Shown here: piece after piece, positions 21,641-32,079 of the stretch
How the letters are laid out: each line of letters begins with the position of its first letter
Position numbering within the stretch: position 1 is the first letter of the stretch
Origin: Lumnitzera littorea
Lineage: Eukaryota; Streptophyta; Magnoliopsida; Myrtales; Combretaceae
Assembly: GCA_024138015.1 (NCBI GenBank)
Contig: JAMXBB010000007.1
Coordinates: 64,018,122-64,082,121, forward strand
Direction of reading: 5' to 3'
Length of the DNA stretch: 64,000 bases
Position numbers and translations under genes: made by a program
Notes under the pieces: model-generated
Database searches by the model: none
Told to the model about the DNA's origin: nothing
Seen by the model: the letters and a program-made list of their open reading frames with translations, nothing else

Positions 21641-22760
21641 CTTGTTGCTTTTCAATTGCGATTTTTACAAGCTGTTGGATTTGTTTTTCAAGGCTTGCCA
21701 ATCTAGCATCATTGCTCTATATGTATCTCATCAATTTATCTTCCAATTTTGACATCTCTTGCTAAGAAGGACCTTAAAATCCTTGAGGAATACTCATAGT
21801 TGAGTTGCTTGTGGATAATCACTTGGATATGTGAACCAATCCCTACACCTTCACAGTTGTTATAAGGTCTATGCTAAAATCCCCATTGATTCATAAAATT
21901 GCCAATCGACATTAGGTAATGTTGTCCCATGTATCCCTTTAGGTTAATTGAATTTGGCATCATCATGGGATATGGTGGCAACATAGAAATATTTTTTAGT
22001 TTCTAACTTATTACATCTACCTTAAGTACTAAAGTTGTGATAGTGTCTATATCCACCATACCTAGGCTCCTTCTACTAGATATAGTACTTTCCTAATCGT
22101 AGTTATTCATGGCCAATCTTTCAATCAAAGTCTGGGCTTCCTCAGGCATTTTCATATTTAATGTTCCACCTATAGTTGAATCAACAAATTACTTAGTGGA
22201 AAAATTTAAACCACTATAGAAAGTTTACACCTACATCCATAATGGAAGAGTGTGGTTAGGGCATTTTCTGAGTAGCTCTTCAAAACGCTCTTAGGCATCA
22301 TATATGGTCTCAAAATCAAACTGAGCATATCATGAAATGTCACTTCAAAGTTTAACAATCCTAGCTTAAGGGAAATACTTCTCTTGGAATTTTTCTATCA
22401 ATTCTTCCCATGATGTGATAGAATCCTTTTGGAGAGAGAGGCTAACCACTACTTTGCTTTTCTTATTAATGAGAAGGGAAACAATCTTAGCTCTATCGCA
22501 TCATCTACAACTCATCAATTCTAAAGGTAGCACATATCTCTAGAAAACTAAAGATATGAGCATGCAAATCCTCATCTAGAGAACCTTTAAAACTTAATTG
22601 CTGCTGGATTATTTGAATGATCATTGGCAAGATCACAAATTCGTTTGCAAAGATAGCTTATATTGCTATGTTAGAGTCAGCTCCACCAATTGAAGGCTTA
22701 ATATAGTCGAACAAGGTCTTCAATGCTTCACCATTATTCACCATCACTCTAGTTTCCTTA
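21641..22760 (-). pseudogene. Element C gag (Athila-like)
   Basis: The minus strand between the protease and the leader should hold gag. Pieces such as TLDDLIEKFL-like, ERWEDLLRKCP-like (near 22270) and the Asn/Gln-rich segment near 21900 fit an Athila gag in order, but stops and frameshifts leave nothing longer than about 60 codons open. The assignment rests on position between a clear protease and a clear primer-binding site. Confidence 0.55.
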
Positions 22761-22875
22761 GATACATAAAAAGAGAACAAAATTAGAATTTAATTAACTC
22801 AGAAAAGAAATAGAAAAATAACTAAAAGAAAAATAGTAAAATAATAAAGGTATGAGTTTTCTTGATTTATAGTCT
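22761..22875 (-). other. Element C leader
   Basis: A short A-rich untranslated stretch between the gag remnant and the primer-binding site. Nothing else is visible in it. Confidence 0.4.
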
Positions 22876-22896
22876 TCAGTAATGATGCCAAAAGCT
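22876..22896 (-). other. Element C primer-binding region
   Basis: The minus strand reads AGCTTTTGGCATCATTACTG, a decayed form of the TTTTTGGCGCCGTTGCCGG block that follows Athila 5' LTRs. All differences seen are of the C-to-T or G-to-A kind, apart from small changes. It lies next to the LTR at 22897. Confidence 0.65.
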
Positions 22897-24170
22897 TAAT
22901 ATATGTACACCAAGTGGTATTAGGTAATTACACCTGTGAGGTAATAGTATCATAGATGAATGAGTCCAAAGTTGTCAACTCTTCATGGAACGCACACTTT
23001 TTCACTCATGCTCAATTATTCTAATATAAAGGAGATATCAATTACAATAATAAAATAATTGGATTAAGTTTTTAATTACAAGGAACAAAATTCAAATAAC
23101 AATTAATAATAAATAGCGAGAATAAATAAGAACCCTAAATGACCATAATGACATCTAGACTCTAATCAACAAGAGATTAATATACAATAATCTTAAGATT
23201 TCTAATTTAATCTATGTCCTTATTAACTGAAGGAATTTAATTAATAAATTAATAGGAATTGCTTCTCTATTAATTCATAATCCTAACTACACTCTACTTG
23301 AGTCGCTTTTGTAGTAGAATAAGTTAAAACAACATTAAGATTAGGGATTCCTTAACATATAACATAGCAAATTAATTCTAGAAGAAATCTATAACTTTTC
23401 GCTAAGCTTATAGCAATTCTCTTTAATTAAGGTAGATCTATTTATGTGTTAGGTCTTGCAACCTTGATATATAAAATCCAATGATTAAGTTGAAATCATA
23501 GAAATAAGAACTTAATCAATACAAAACACTTAATCGAATTAATAAGAAATAAGGAATTTCATTATAATAAACGAAATAAGTGCGCTACTATTACCTTAAG
23601 GTTTATAGGTCTAAACATCTACAAATATACTCTTAAAACATAATAAAAACAAAAACTTTTGTAAAGAAATGAAACTCTTAAGGAATGCTATGAAACTCTT
23701 CTTCTTCTCTTCCTAACATCTCCTCTCATTTTTTGTCCATGTCTAGCCCCTATTTATATGAATTTGATGAAACGGCCTTCAAATTGTAAGTTTTAAAAAA
23801 CATAGAATGTTCATGCCCAAGGATCATAGCTGTTGACTTAGGTATGGACCTTACCTTGCAAAATTTCTTCGAAAATTGAATTGAATTATTTTACGAGGGA
23901 ATCATGAGCATAGACTTAACTAGTGGTTCTCTCTAGCCTTCAATTCTTAACAAAATTCTCTTCCAATGATTGTTGTCTTTCATTCTCAAATTTAGTAAAA
24001 TTCTTTTGAAAAAGCACATAATTGCCATCATTTTCACTTTATTGCTCTATTAAAGCCCTTAAATCAACAAATGACTTAATTTAGTAGCAAAATCATCAAA
24101 AATTATAATAAAATAAATCAGAATGACCATAAAAATATAAAAAGAAATGAGTGTAAAATTACACTCATCA
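22897..24170 (-). mobile_element. Element C 5' LTR (Athila-like)
   Basis: 1274 bp. The outer end on the sense strand is TGATGAGTGTAATTTTACAC, a typical Athila start; the inner end is next to the primer-binding region, ending TTA for an expected TCA. TATTTATA at 23751-23758 is TATAAATA on the sense strand. The same landmarks in the same order occur at about 27650-28850 (LTR K): a TTGCTTCTCTATTAA-like segment, AACAACATTAAGA, GGTCTTGCAACC, and TCTAGCCCCTATTTAT. Element J coding abuts the outer end. Confidence 0.8.
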
Positions 24171-25420
24171 AAGTGCAAGTTCAAGGGCTAGCTATGCACC
24201 ACCATTATAGATGGGGATAGTTGCACAAATGTTGTTGCCTAATCACTAGTGTAGAGGCTAGAATCGCCATCCTCTCAGTACCTTCGACCTTGTAAGTTGA
24301 ATTGGCTCCATGATAAAGGTACGTTACATGTGACTATATAAGTTGTAGTGCCATTTTTCTATTAGTAACATATATCGAGACGAAGTGATTTTTGATGTTG
24401 TCCTAATGGGTGCTTCACATTTGCTATTGGGTAGACCATGGCTATTTGACTATCATGTTATGCACAATGGGTATAAGAATACGTATCCCCTCACCATAGA
24501 TGGAAGGAAGATTGTATGGCAACCTATGACTTCTAATAAGGTGGATGAAACACAAAATTAGCTCACCTAAGCTACTAAAAAGAAGGCCTTAATACTAACC
24601 CAAAGAGAATTGCGAGCTACAAAGAAGGTCAAGGAGCTTATGCTTTTTTTTATCTGATGATTGTTAGAGCTCAAAGACCTAGACTTTATGCCAGAAGATG
24701 TCAAGAGGTTGATCAATGGATTCTTTGACCTATTCCTTAAGGAGTTGCCTAAGGGACTATCTCTAATCCAAGGTATTGAACACCATATTGATCTCTAGTT
24801 TAGTACCTCCTTATTGAATTGGCTTACATACAAGATGAACCTAGAGCAAGTTGCTAAGCTCAATAACCAAGTGGACGAGTTGATTAAGCGTGGCTACGTT
24901 AGATAAAGCATGAACCCTTGTATTGTGCCCACTCATGCCGTACCAAAGAAAGATGGTTCATAGTGCATGTACATTAATAGCTAAGCTGTAGATCACATAA
25001 TTATGAAGCACCACTATCCTATACTAAGGCTTAATGACATGTTCGACGAAGTCCATGGCACTCAAGTATTTTCTAAGATTGACTGAAGGAATGGCTACCA
25101 CCAAATTTACATGAAATAGGAGATGAGTAGAAAACTGCTTTCAAAACATGGGATGGTCTCTATGAATGGTTAATCATGCCTTTTATCCTTATAGATGCGC
25201 TAAGCATGTTCATGAGACTCATGAACCATGTTGTGAGACCTTTGATCAAAAGGTATGTAGTGGTATACATTAATGACATTTTGGTATGTAATGCCGATCT
25301 AGCCAAACACCATCAAACCGTTTTTAACACACTCCATGTTAAGAAGCTATTTGAAAATTTGAAGAAGTGTACCTTTTGTCAAGATGAAGTTATCTTCTTA
25401 GAAGGTATGTTTTGTATAGA
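24171..25420 (+). pseudogene. Element J protease and RT (CRM-like gypsy)
   Basis: Coding begins abruptly at the end of the element C LTR with KCKFKG, then TTIIDGDSCTNVV (protease active site; DGGS changed to DGDS), LNWLHDKGTLHV and GASHLLLGRPWLFDYHV-like sequence. RT follows from 24690, with a LPKGLSLIQGIEHHIDL-like block, YVRXSMNPC and VPKKDGS-like pieces. The open frame 25176-25472 has MPFILIDALSMFMRLMNH, then RYVVVYINDILV and KKLFENLKKCTFCQDE. The catalytic YFDD has become YIND. RT is cut at 25420 by element L and resumes at 27561. Stops are frequent. Confidence 0.8.
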
Positions 25421-25639
25421 TGTCACAATCTATGTTTTAGAAGGAAGTAAAGGTTTTCAACTTGGGGCTTAATGTGAAATGAGTAGCATCAGTAAGCAAT
25501 TTGTTCATGGGGTAGGTTAATCTCTCAAGGTAAGGTTGGTCGCCTATGAGCAAACTAGTAGGAAGCTTATGTCACTCTCTTGGTGATCGCCATAGTAGAC
25601 TGAAACTAATAGAGATGTTAATAGGAATCAAGGGCCAAT
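25421..25639 (+). mobile_element. Element L 5' LTR, first part
   Basis: The block starts TGTCACAATCTATGTTTT and aligns with the start of the second LTR at 27164 (TGTTACAGTCCATGTTTT). Shared landmarks follow, such as GTAGCATCAGTAAGCAATTT versus GTGGCATCAGCAAGTGATTT. The alignment is interrupted at 25639 by a solo LTR and continues from about 26486. It inserts in element J RT. Confidence 0.75.
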
Positions 25640-26485
25640 TGTGATATCTCGAACTTGAGGATTTACTTCTTTAGTGCATTAAGCTACCCAGAAAGACCTA
25701 ACTCTAAAACAGGAGCAATTTCTCCCAACCAACCTGGTATATCTTTTAGGCTCCCCCAATTCGTTCTCTATTTCATAAGTAGAAGAAGAAGAACCTACTA
25801 ATACTATCAAGCCCAATCAAAGCCAAGCATTGAACCCACCTGTTTTCAAGCTCATAGGTGTCTAAACTCAAGCAAACCTATTATTGAGCTGACTTGCGAA
25901 GCCCAAGCTACTAAGTCCCCACTTTCAAAGTAAGTGCTTCCTAAACCCGTAATCTGCTGAGCTGCTAACCTGAAGCTAATCTAACTAGCTCAACTCTTCT
26001 CAACAATTCGTGCCTATTTAGATCATTAGATTGAAAGGTAGACACATATCCTACCCTCTAACATCTGTATTGTCCTTTAGGAAGGATATTCCTTTTTGTT
26101 TGTTTACTAATTTTCCCTTGTATAATGTGTGATTTTCCCTTTCTAGTAGGAATCTTTTTAGTAATTTGTAGTAACCAAGGACCTGCCCTAATTAGGCCAT
26201 GTAAATACCTGTATTTTGTATTAGCCATAATAGAATCATCATCCAAAATACTGAATACAAAACTTTTCCTCTTGAGCTAAGTGTCTTCTATTTGCTGTCC
26301 TTACTCTTATCTAAACCATTTGAGTATATACTAGTGGCAAGTGACCTTTGGTTACACTTGTATGTCATATTAAGTGTAACTTGAGCTCATATAAGGTATT
26401 GGTATGTTATATCCTACATTAGTTCATGAGAACCCCTGCTTAAACTTCAGCTTCCAATTATTCTTCAAGCTACCTATGGTTCAGA
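25640..26485 (+). mobile_element. Solo LTR inside element L
   Basis: About 846 bp, starting TGTGATATCTCGAAC and ending near GGTTCAGA. Its length and its 3' half (CTCTTATCTAAACC, then a GTGGCAAGTGACC segment) place it in the same family as the 838-bp solo LTR at 2638-3475 and the element A LTR. TAAATACCTG near 26210 is at the TATA position. CCAAT on the left and GCCAT on the right may be a decayed target duplication, so the end is uncertain by a few bases. Confidence 0.6.
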
Positions 26486-26712
26486 GCCATCTACGATCGT
26501 CACCCTATCATCAATTGGCCTCCTAATCATATAGAGGATGGTGACAATGCCATTATCTCCCCTAAAGCTAAAAGGGCTTAGAATAGTTCTAGAAAGAAAG
26601 GATAGAAGAAAGGCTGACTCTTCATCCGTAATATAAGAAAATATGATGAGGTAAAAGATGTCAAGTGCCATACAGGCACCTAAGGAGGGAGTGAACCTCT
26701 CATCCTATGATA
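26486..26712 (+). mobile_element. Element L 5' LTR, second part
   Basis: The LTR resumes; CTCCTAATCATATAGAGG, then GGCACCTAAGGAGGGAGTG match 27369-27545 of the second LTR (CTCCTAATCATATGGAGG, GAGCACCTAAGGAAGGGGTG). It ends CTATGATA, two bases before a primer-binding site. The minus-strand frame 26474-26671 is not a gene. Confidence 0.7.
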
Positions 26713-26714
26713 AG

Positions 26715-26726
26715 TGGTATCCGAGT
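26715..26726 (+). other. Element L primer-binding site
   Basis: TGGTATCCGAGT, two bases after the LTR end, differs from the initiator tRNA-Met site TGGTATCAGAGC at two positions. It shows that L is in plus orientation and that 25421-26712 is its 5' LTR. Confidence 0.75.
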
Positions 26727-27150
26727 AAAGAAGTTCTAACCCAAATGGTTTACTTAAATACTACCCTATATGCTAAATGAAAAAGGTAGCTCTTGTTGAC
26801 AATTAGGCTCATGTGAATAATGCTTAAGGAAATAAATGGCCACTGAATGGAGGACATCATTACTAAAAGGGGTAGCTTTGTCGTAAGTAGTATTGTAACA
26901 AGACTTTATCTGAATCTTAAGAAAATAAAAGCGAACTTCAAAGGGCAGGCCTTACTATTAAGTCACTCAACAAGAGGTGATCTTAGAGGACAAAAGGGTA
27001 AGTGCGAGAGTGAGAGAATGCCTATGGAAGCCTGAGTCCTAGTAGAGATAATCTTTGCATGGAGTTAGGTAATGGAGGAATAGGGTCGATAATCTTAAGG
27101 GGAAGGGTAATATCAAAGAGTTAGCCCCGTGACAAGGGAGTCGTGGATTT
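26727..27150 (+). mobile_element. Element L internal region (non-autonomous)
   Basis: Only about 424 bases lie between the primer-binding site and the polypurine tract. No gag, protease, RT, RNase H or integrase motif is visible. A 62-codon frame at 26847-27035 (rich in Lys, Arg and Gly) has no recognisable domain. The segment reads like the 3' tail of a polyprotein leader or untranslated region. With LTRs near 400-450 bp and no coding capacity, L resembles a deletion derivative or a TRIM/LARD-type element that would depend on proteins of another element. Confidence 0.6.
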
Positions 27151-27163
27151 AGGTGGGAGAGAA
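27151..27163 (+). other. Element L polypurine tract
   Basis: AGGTGGGAGAGAA directly precedes the TG of the 3' LTR, as expected for the plus-strand primer of an LTR element. It is nearly all purines. Confidence 0.75.
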
Positions 27164-27560
27164 TGTTACAGTCCATGTTTTGGAAAGAAGTGGGGGGTGT
27201 TTTAACTTATGGCTAAATGTAAAGTAAGTGGCATCAGCAAGTGATTTGTTCATAGGATGGGGTAGTTTCTTAAAGTAGGGTTGGCCTCCCATAAGCAAAT
27301 TGATTGGGAGCTGATGTCTCTCTTCTGATAGTAGCCATGGTAGGCCAAAACCTATAGAGAAGTTAGACCTCCTAATCATATGGAGGATGGCAATAATGTA
27401 AGTTAGCACTCCTAAAGTTAGAAGGTTTAGAAAAGTCTTAAGAAGATAAGAAGGAAAAAGGTTGGCTTACCATCTACAATACAAGAAAATATGATGAAGC
27501 AAAAGATAGTTAAGTGCTATACGAGCACCTAAGGAAGGGGTGAACCTCCCGTCTTATAAC
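27164..27560 (+). mobile_element. Element L 3' LTR
   Basis: About 397 bp, from TGTTACAGTCC to CTTATAAC(A). It is uninterrupted and so shows the true LTR structure. Outside it, ATAAA at 27561-27565 compares with ATAGA at 25416-25420 before the 5' LTR, a target duplication with one transition; the two copies join the element J RT reading frame. The minus-strand frame 27149-27409 is a shadow. Confidence 0.75.
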
Positions 27561-27645
27561 ATAAAGAAGGAATCCAAGCTGATAAATAAAATATCTAACT
27601 TGTCTTAGAATGGCCAAGGTTAGAGAATGTTATCGATCAGAGGCA
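27561..27645 (+). pseudogene. Element J RT, resumed
   Basis: Right after element L the frame reads KKESKLINKI and then WPRLENVIDQRQ after a frame change. This fits the 'SKEG...D..KI..I..WP' stretch downstream of the RT palm and continues FCI at 25413-25420. It is lost within about 90 bases where LTR K-like sequence begins. Confidence 0.5.
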
Positions 27646-28850
27646 AGTGTAACTATCATGATAGTAAGGGATTGAGTTCGAGTTGTTGATCCCTCAAAGA
27701 CTGTAAGTATTAATAATTACTCTAACTCTATTATCTAACTAGTATAAATTGTTTAAATTGCAACTAACTACAACTAAACTAATTTCTTGCAATAAAAAGA
27801 AAACCAAATTAAACTCAACCGAAATGAAAAGAAAGAAAAATGGAATGAAGAAACCATGAATCTACAATATAGATATCTAAATACTGTTTGACCTAAAGAT
27901 CAACATGCATCAATCCAAAGTATCCAGTTCCTTCTCTAGCTTCATTAACTAGGAGAATTCTTTTTAAATGAGCTAATAGGAATCGCTTCACTTATCAACT
28001 CTTAATCTTAACAATACTTTACACAAATCATTTCTACAATAGAATATGTTAAGACAACATTAAGAACAAGAAATCTCTTAAAAAATACTAATAAAAAATC
28101 CAAAAAAATTCCACAGCATATCACTAACATTATAGAGATTCCCTTCAATCATGTTAGATCTAATTACACACTTGGACTTGCAACCCAAATGCATAATATC
28201 AAATAATTAGGATTGAAATTCTAGAAATGGCAATCTAATCAATTAAGCACTCGCATTTGAATTAATAAAAACTTGGAATTTCATTGGAATTAACAAAATA
28301 AATACTTTACATATTAACTTTAGGATCCTTAAGTCTAGATATCAAAAGATTACGTTACAATCATGATAAAAGAACAGACTTTCATAAAAAAGAATCAAAA
28401 CAAAATGTAATATGATTGCTACAAAGAAAGAAACCCTAACAAGACCTTAATAATGGTTGCTTCTTTTTTTCACTTTTGAAGTCTAGCTCCCTATTTATAG
28501 AAATTGCTTAAAACGACTCAAATAAGGAAATATTTCATGAAATAGCATGGTTACATCCTACAATCATGGGTATAAACCTTAGTCATAATTCTCCTTGCAA
28601 TAAGACAATTTCCCTCTTAAAAATTAAGCCACAATCACCTAGATTGAGCCTCTACCGTGGTCCTCCTCTTCCTTTGCACACACACATGCAAGTCATGTAC
28701 TACCTGACCTAACCCACATGTGACTTGATTCTCTAACCCGCATTTGCATTCCAGTGTCTAGGTCTGGGCCTTGTGATTTGTTTTCCTTATTTTCTTTTTC
28801 TTTTTATTTTTCTTCATAATAATAATAATAATAAATAAATAAATAAATTT
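27646..28850 (-). mobile_element. LTR K (Athila-like)
   Basis: This block shares a series of landmarks with the element C 5' LTR in the same orientation: ATAGGAATCGCTTC, AGACAACATTAAGAA, ACTTGGACTTGCAACCC, GAATTTCATTGGAATTAAC, and GTCTAGCTCCCTATTTAT. TATTTATA at 28492-28499 gives TATAAATA on the minus strand. No primer-binding site or gag is attached, so it may be a solo LTR or an LTR cut from its element. Ends are approximate. Confidence 0.6.
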
Positions 28851-29110
28851 GCATATTTATATATTTTTAAAAAATTTATATTTCTTTTTTTTTTCAATTT
28901 TGTAAAGTATTTTCAAAAGTCTTTATTTTTTTTAATAAAATCATTTTTAAGTACTTTAAAAAAAATAATAATGAATAAATAAATAAATAAGTAAATAACA
29001 AAGTTTTATCACTTAGAAAAACTTACTTTAAAAAAATCAAACGAATAAACCTTTTTTTTTAAGTTAAGATTTTTTTTTTCAAGAAATTCATTTGAAAAAT
29101 TAAGACCCTC
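28800..29110. repeat. AT-rich low-complexity stretch
   Basis: Imperfect AAT, AAAT and poly-T tracts, for example AATAATAATAATAATAAATA near 28817 and a second A/T run near 28965. No coding or structural RNA is visible. Confidence 0.75.
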
Positions 29111-29740
29111 TTTCAGAATTTTATTCAATAAAAAATAAAAATGGCTAAGAGACGTAAACATAACCCTTTTCAAAATTAAAAGAAATCAATACATTAAACT
29201 ATTATAAAAAAAAAATGAATTACAGAAGTCTGATCTTGAATATTGGTTACGTAAATACTTATAGGTAATTACAAGGCAACTTAAAATATGTAAAAAAAAA
29301 TTTTCCTTTTTAAATAATTTTACAAATTTCTTTGCTTGGTAAATAATTGTAAACTTTTTATTTCTCTTTACTTATAAATGTGAATTACTTTTCTTAAATT
29401 AGTAAGGTATTTGAAATATAAGATTAAACTTGAAAGGTTAAAGTAGTACTCGTTTAGGACTTAATAAGGTAACCCTTAGACTCAACGTCTCTAGTTTTCA
29501 AAAACAGTTTTTAAAATTGGTTTTTCTCGTGGTTCAATAGCTAAGTTAAAATCAATCTACACAATAGATTTAAAGCTGACTTTTTTTTCCTAACCCTAGT
29601 CAAGTGGCGACTCTAAATATTTTTTTATGATTTATAAGAAAATTAGCTTTCCTTAATTCTTAGTCAATGGTATATATTGAATGAGTATATGGTTCAATCT
29701 AGATCGAATTAAGGAAGATAAGAAATTGAAAATGCAGGCT
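29111..29740 (+). other. Non-coding sequence with gypsy LTR-like end
   Basis: No gene is visible. From 29485 the text has the form of a known plant gypsy LTR tail: CTCTAGTTTTCAAAAACAG, GGTTTTTCTCGTGG, then CCTAACCCTAGTCAAGTGG with CGACTCTAAAT. I infer a decayed LTR end on the plus strand, but no start or target duplication can be given. Confidence 0.35.
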
Positions 29741-30220
29741 TAGTACCATATTCAAGAACTTACCTTGCTCAACATCAACTGCAACCTATTCTCCTTTGGG
29801 GAACACCTCTTTCTCAGCACACTACTTCGATTCCTCAACCTCTTCATTTGTGTTATTGACTTCAATGGTTGACATGTCACCTTTGATGACCATTATCCAT
29901 CAATTTAGGCATTAAGCGACCAGTAATGAAACCCTCGACATTTAAAGTATTTGATTTCACTTGTCTTCCTTCTTAAGTTTTGTCCCTTCTTAAACCTCTT
30001 TAGTGTATCCTTCTCAACAGGTTGAGATTTCAACCATTTTAAGTATTTGATTTCACTCTTGCACAATTCCAATTTCACAAGTTTGCTTGAAACAACTCAA
30101 ATTAGTTGAGATTGGCTAAGAGGAGCTCAAGAGTTACTTTGTCGCCTCTAGCACTCAACTCTCTAAGTAGCTTAGATAACATCATCCAATGTATCAATTC
30201 TTTGCACGTCTAAAACTTCC
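29741..30220 (-). pseudogene. gag fragment, CRM-like
   Basis: On the minus strand the 5' part reads QRIDTLDDVI, a stop, AT, a stop, RVE, matching TTLDEAIKVA-stop-RVERQ in element B gag. Further on, EIKYFKCRGFHYW is a damaged zinc knuckle corresponding to CFKCLGYGH of B. So this is a gag scrap of the same lineage as A, B, D and J, in minus orientation. It stops at 30220 where an Athila-like LTR starts. It could be the lost end of another nested copy. Confidence 0.65.
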
Positions 30221-31130
30221 TAATAAGAGTAAATCACTATATACTTTTTTAGGCACATGTAAGGATAAATTGACCATAATTGTGTTATTTCTCAAGTTCT
30301 TAGTACTTAATTGTGTAATATATTAATTTCAAATGATTTAAGAGCAAAAGAGACGAAATTCTATAGGAATAAGGAAATTTAAGGAAATCACGACCGAGAT
30401 AAAAGAATAAGGTTTAAGGGAATTCAACTAATACTTAATCGTGGGCATGATAATGAAAGATTTGAGTGTTCAACACTAGTCACACTCTCCATTATGGGCG
30501 TAACTATAGGAAGTATTGTGATCCCCCTATTAGTCACGGCCGTGACTATATGTCAGGAGGATGATCACTCCCTTGATCACAGGCATATGGAGACGAATAT
30601 GTTTAATGAGGAGTTTGCATCTATGATCACGGCTGTGATAAGTGAAGAATATGCTCTTTCGAGACAATCCGCCCCGAGTCACAAGTGTAATGAGAGTGGA
30701 CACAATGGTTCTTTTTAAATTGCTTTACATTAACCAGTATACGGAACGAGTCTTAACATTAGGTGGTGTCTTAAAGTAGTGTATTTCAAGTCTTTTGACA
30801 ATAAGAATATAAATACACAAAAATTTTCAGACAAAGTGATTACAATAGATTGACATAAAAAAGACACTTATGTCATATCATACATCATAGAACACATCAC
30901 ACCACTAACCTATGAGACATCCGTTCATCCATCTTTATACCCATTTTTTGTACATTTTCATTGTTCTCTATATAATCACTAATGTATACTATATTCTTCC
31001 CAGAACTACTTGAGAGAGTCAATGGGACTTTTTCATTCATATATTTGTGAGACTTCTACAGTAAAATAAAAAGGGGGGTTTACTTTCTACTAATTTCTAC
31101 GTTTTGTTTCTTTTTAATTATGATTTCTAT
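30221..31130 (+). mobile_element. Athila-like LTR X1 (truncated)
   Basis: It starts TAATAAGAGTAAATCAC and is matched from 33405 (TGATAAGTGTAAATTAC) along about 850 bp. TATAAATA at 30808-30815 is at the TATA position, followed by TTCCCAGAACTACTTGAGAG. The LTR has repeated inverted motifs of the type TCACGGCCGTGA (a perfect 16-base palindrome at 30532-30547). It stops at 31130 where the element H LTR begins, so H or a deletion removed its 3' half. The open frame 30494-30718 lies within the LTR and is not considered a gene. Confidence 0.65.
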
Positions 31131-32040
31131 TGTTAGGGGATTTTAGGTTAGAACTTTTATCTTGCAAAGAAAGAGAAAGCTTTCGGTACTGCAACCATTC
31201 CGGTATTGCTACTCCAATGCCTAAGTTAGTTAGTGAATGTTAGAGGAGATTGAACAAGTAGTAGAGAGTTATTAGATATCTCTTATAATGTTTCTTCATC
31301 GTATTTATAGGCGAATGTTGTATCTGAAGTAGCAGTTAATGGAACGATTATCGAGACACATGAAGGCCTCTTGATCAAGTACATTCCTAAAATGTAGGAA
31401 TAGTGGGCAGTTATGTAATATAACCATGTTAAGTGATAACTATTCGCGCTAACCTCTTTGAATTAAAATCAAATACAAATCTATGTTACTTGACCTTAGC
31501 TGAGAATGGAGTTACTCGGCCTGTCTATAGTCGAGTGGCCGAGTGAATGAAATTCGTCCATCAACATTAGTGCCCCAACTTTTGTATTCGAGGATTCAAC
31601 TAAGGGAGTAAATATTTTAATATTCTCTATAGGGGTCAAGTAGGGAACTGTTTCCTAAACACTAAGTAAGGTGAGAAATTCCTTGATTTTTGTTTAGGAA
31701 GATGGATCGTATCCCATCTAAAAGGTTACAATTTTCAATTTTCCCACCTATTAGAAGATCAAATAGTGAAAAGCATGATAGCTATCACATTAGTCATAAT
31801 TACATAGTAGACCTAATAACTATCAGAGCCTTAATAACCATTAGATCTCTATTACAAAACACATGTCATAAATCTGGGCCATCATCTATCATTGCATCAT
31901 TACTTCATTAGAAACATGTTATGGTTACAAGGGTAAATCATTTGTATTTAAGAAATTTTCCAACACTGAAAATAGATGTCACTTCAACTTCGTTTGCATT
32001 CACAACCTTTCGTTCATTTATGGCATGTCCTCTTAACCTT
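31131..32040 (-). mobile_element. Element H 3' LTR (Tat-like), approximate
   Basis: This non-coding block lies on the 3' side of element H, beyond the antisense ORF. It starts TGTTAGGGGATT on the plus strand. TATTTATA at 31302-31309 is TATAAATA on the minus (sense) strand. The text (ACCATTCCGGTATTGCTACTCC; TCGGCCTGTC; CATCAACATTAGTGCCCC) has the same style as the insertion at 53708-56105, which I also read as an antisense Tat-type LTR. The inner end and the partner LTR at the 5' side of H are not visible. Confidence 0.45.
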
Positions 32041-32079
32041 CAAAAAGTTCTGTAAGATTTATTATAGTCAAAATCAGGT

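Noticed and set aside
26847..27035. A 62-codon frame inside element L as a small gene
   Set aside because: No motif is recognised, and it lies between primer-binding site and polypurine tract of a short element; coding cannot be supported.
30494..30718. A 74-codon plus-strand frame with His/Asp-rich start
   Set aside because: It lies within an Athila-like LTR and is not kept in the second LTR copy at 33660-33900.
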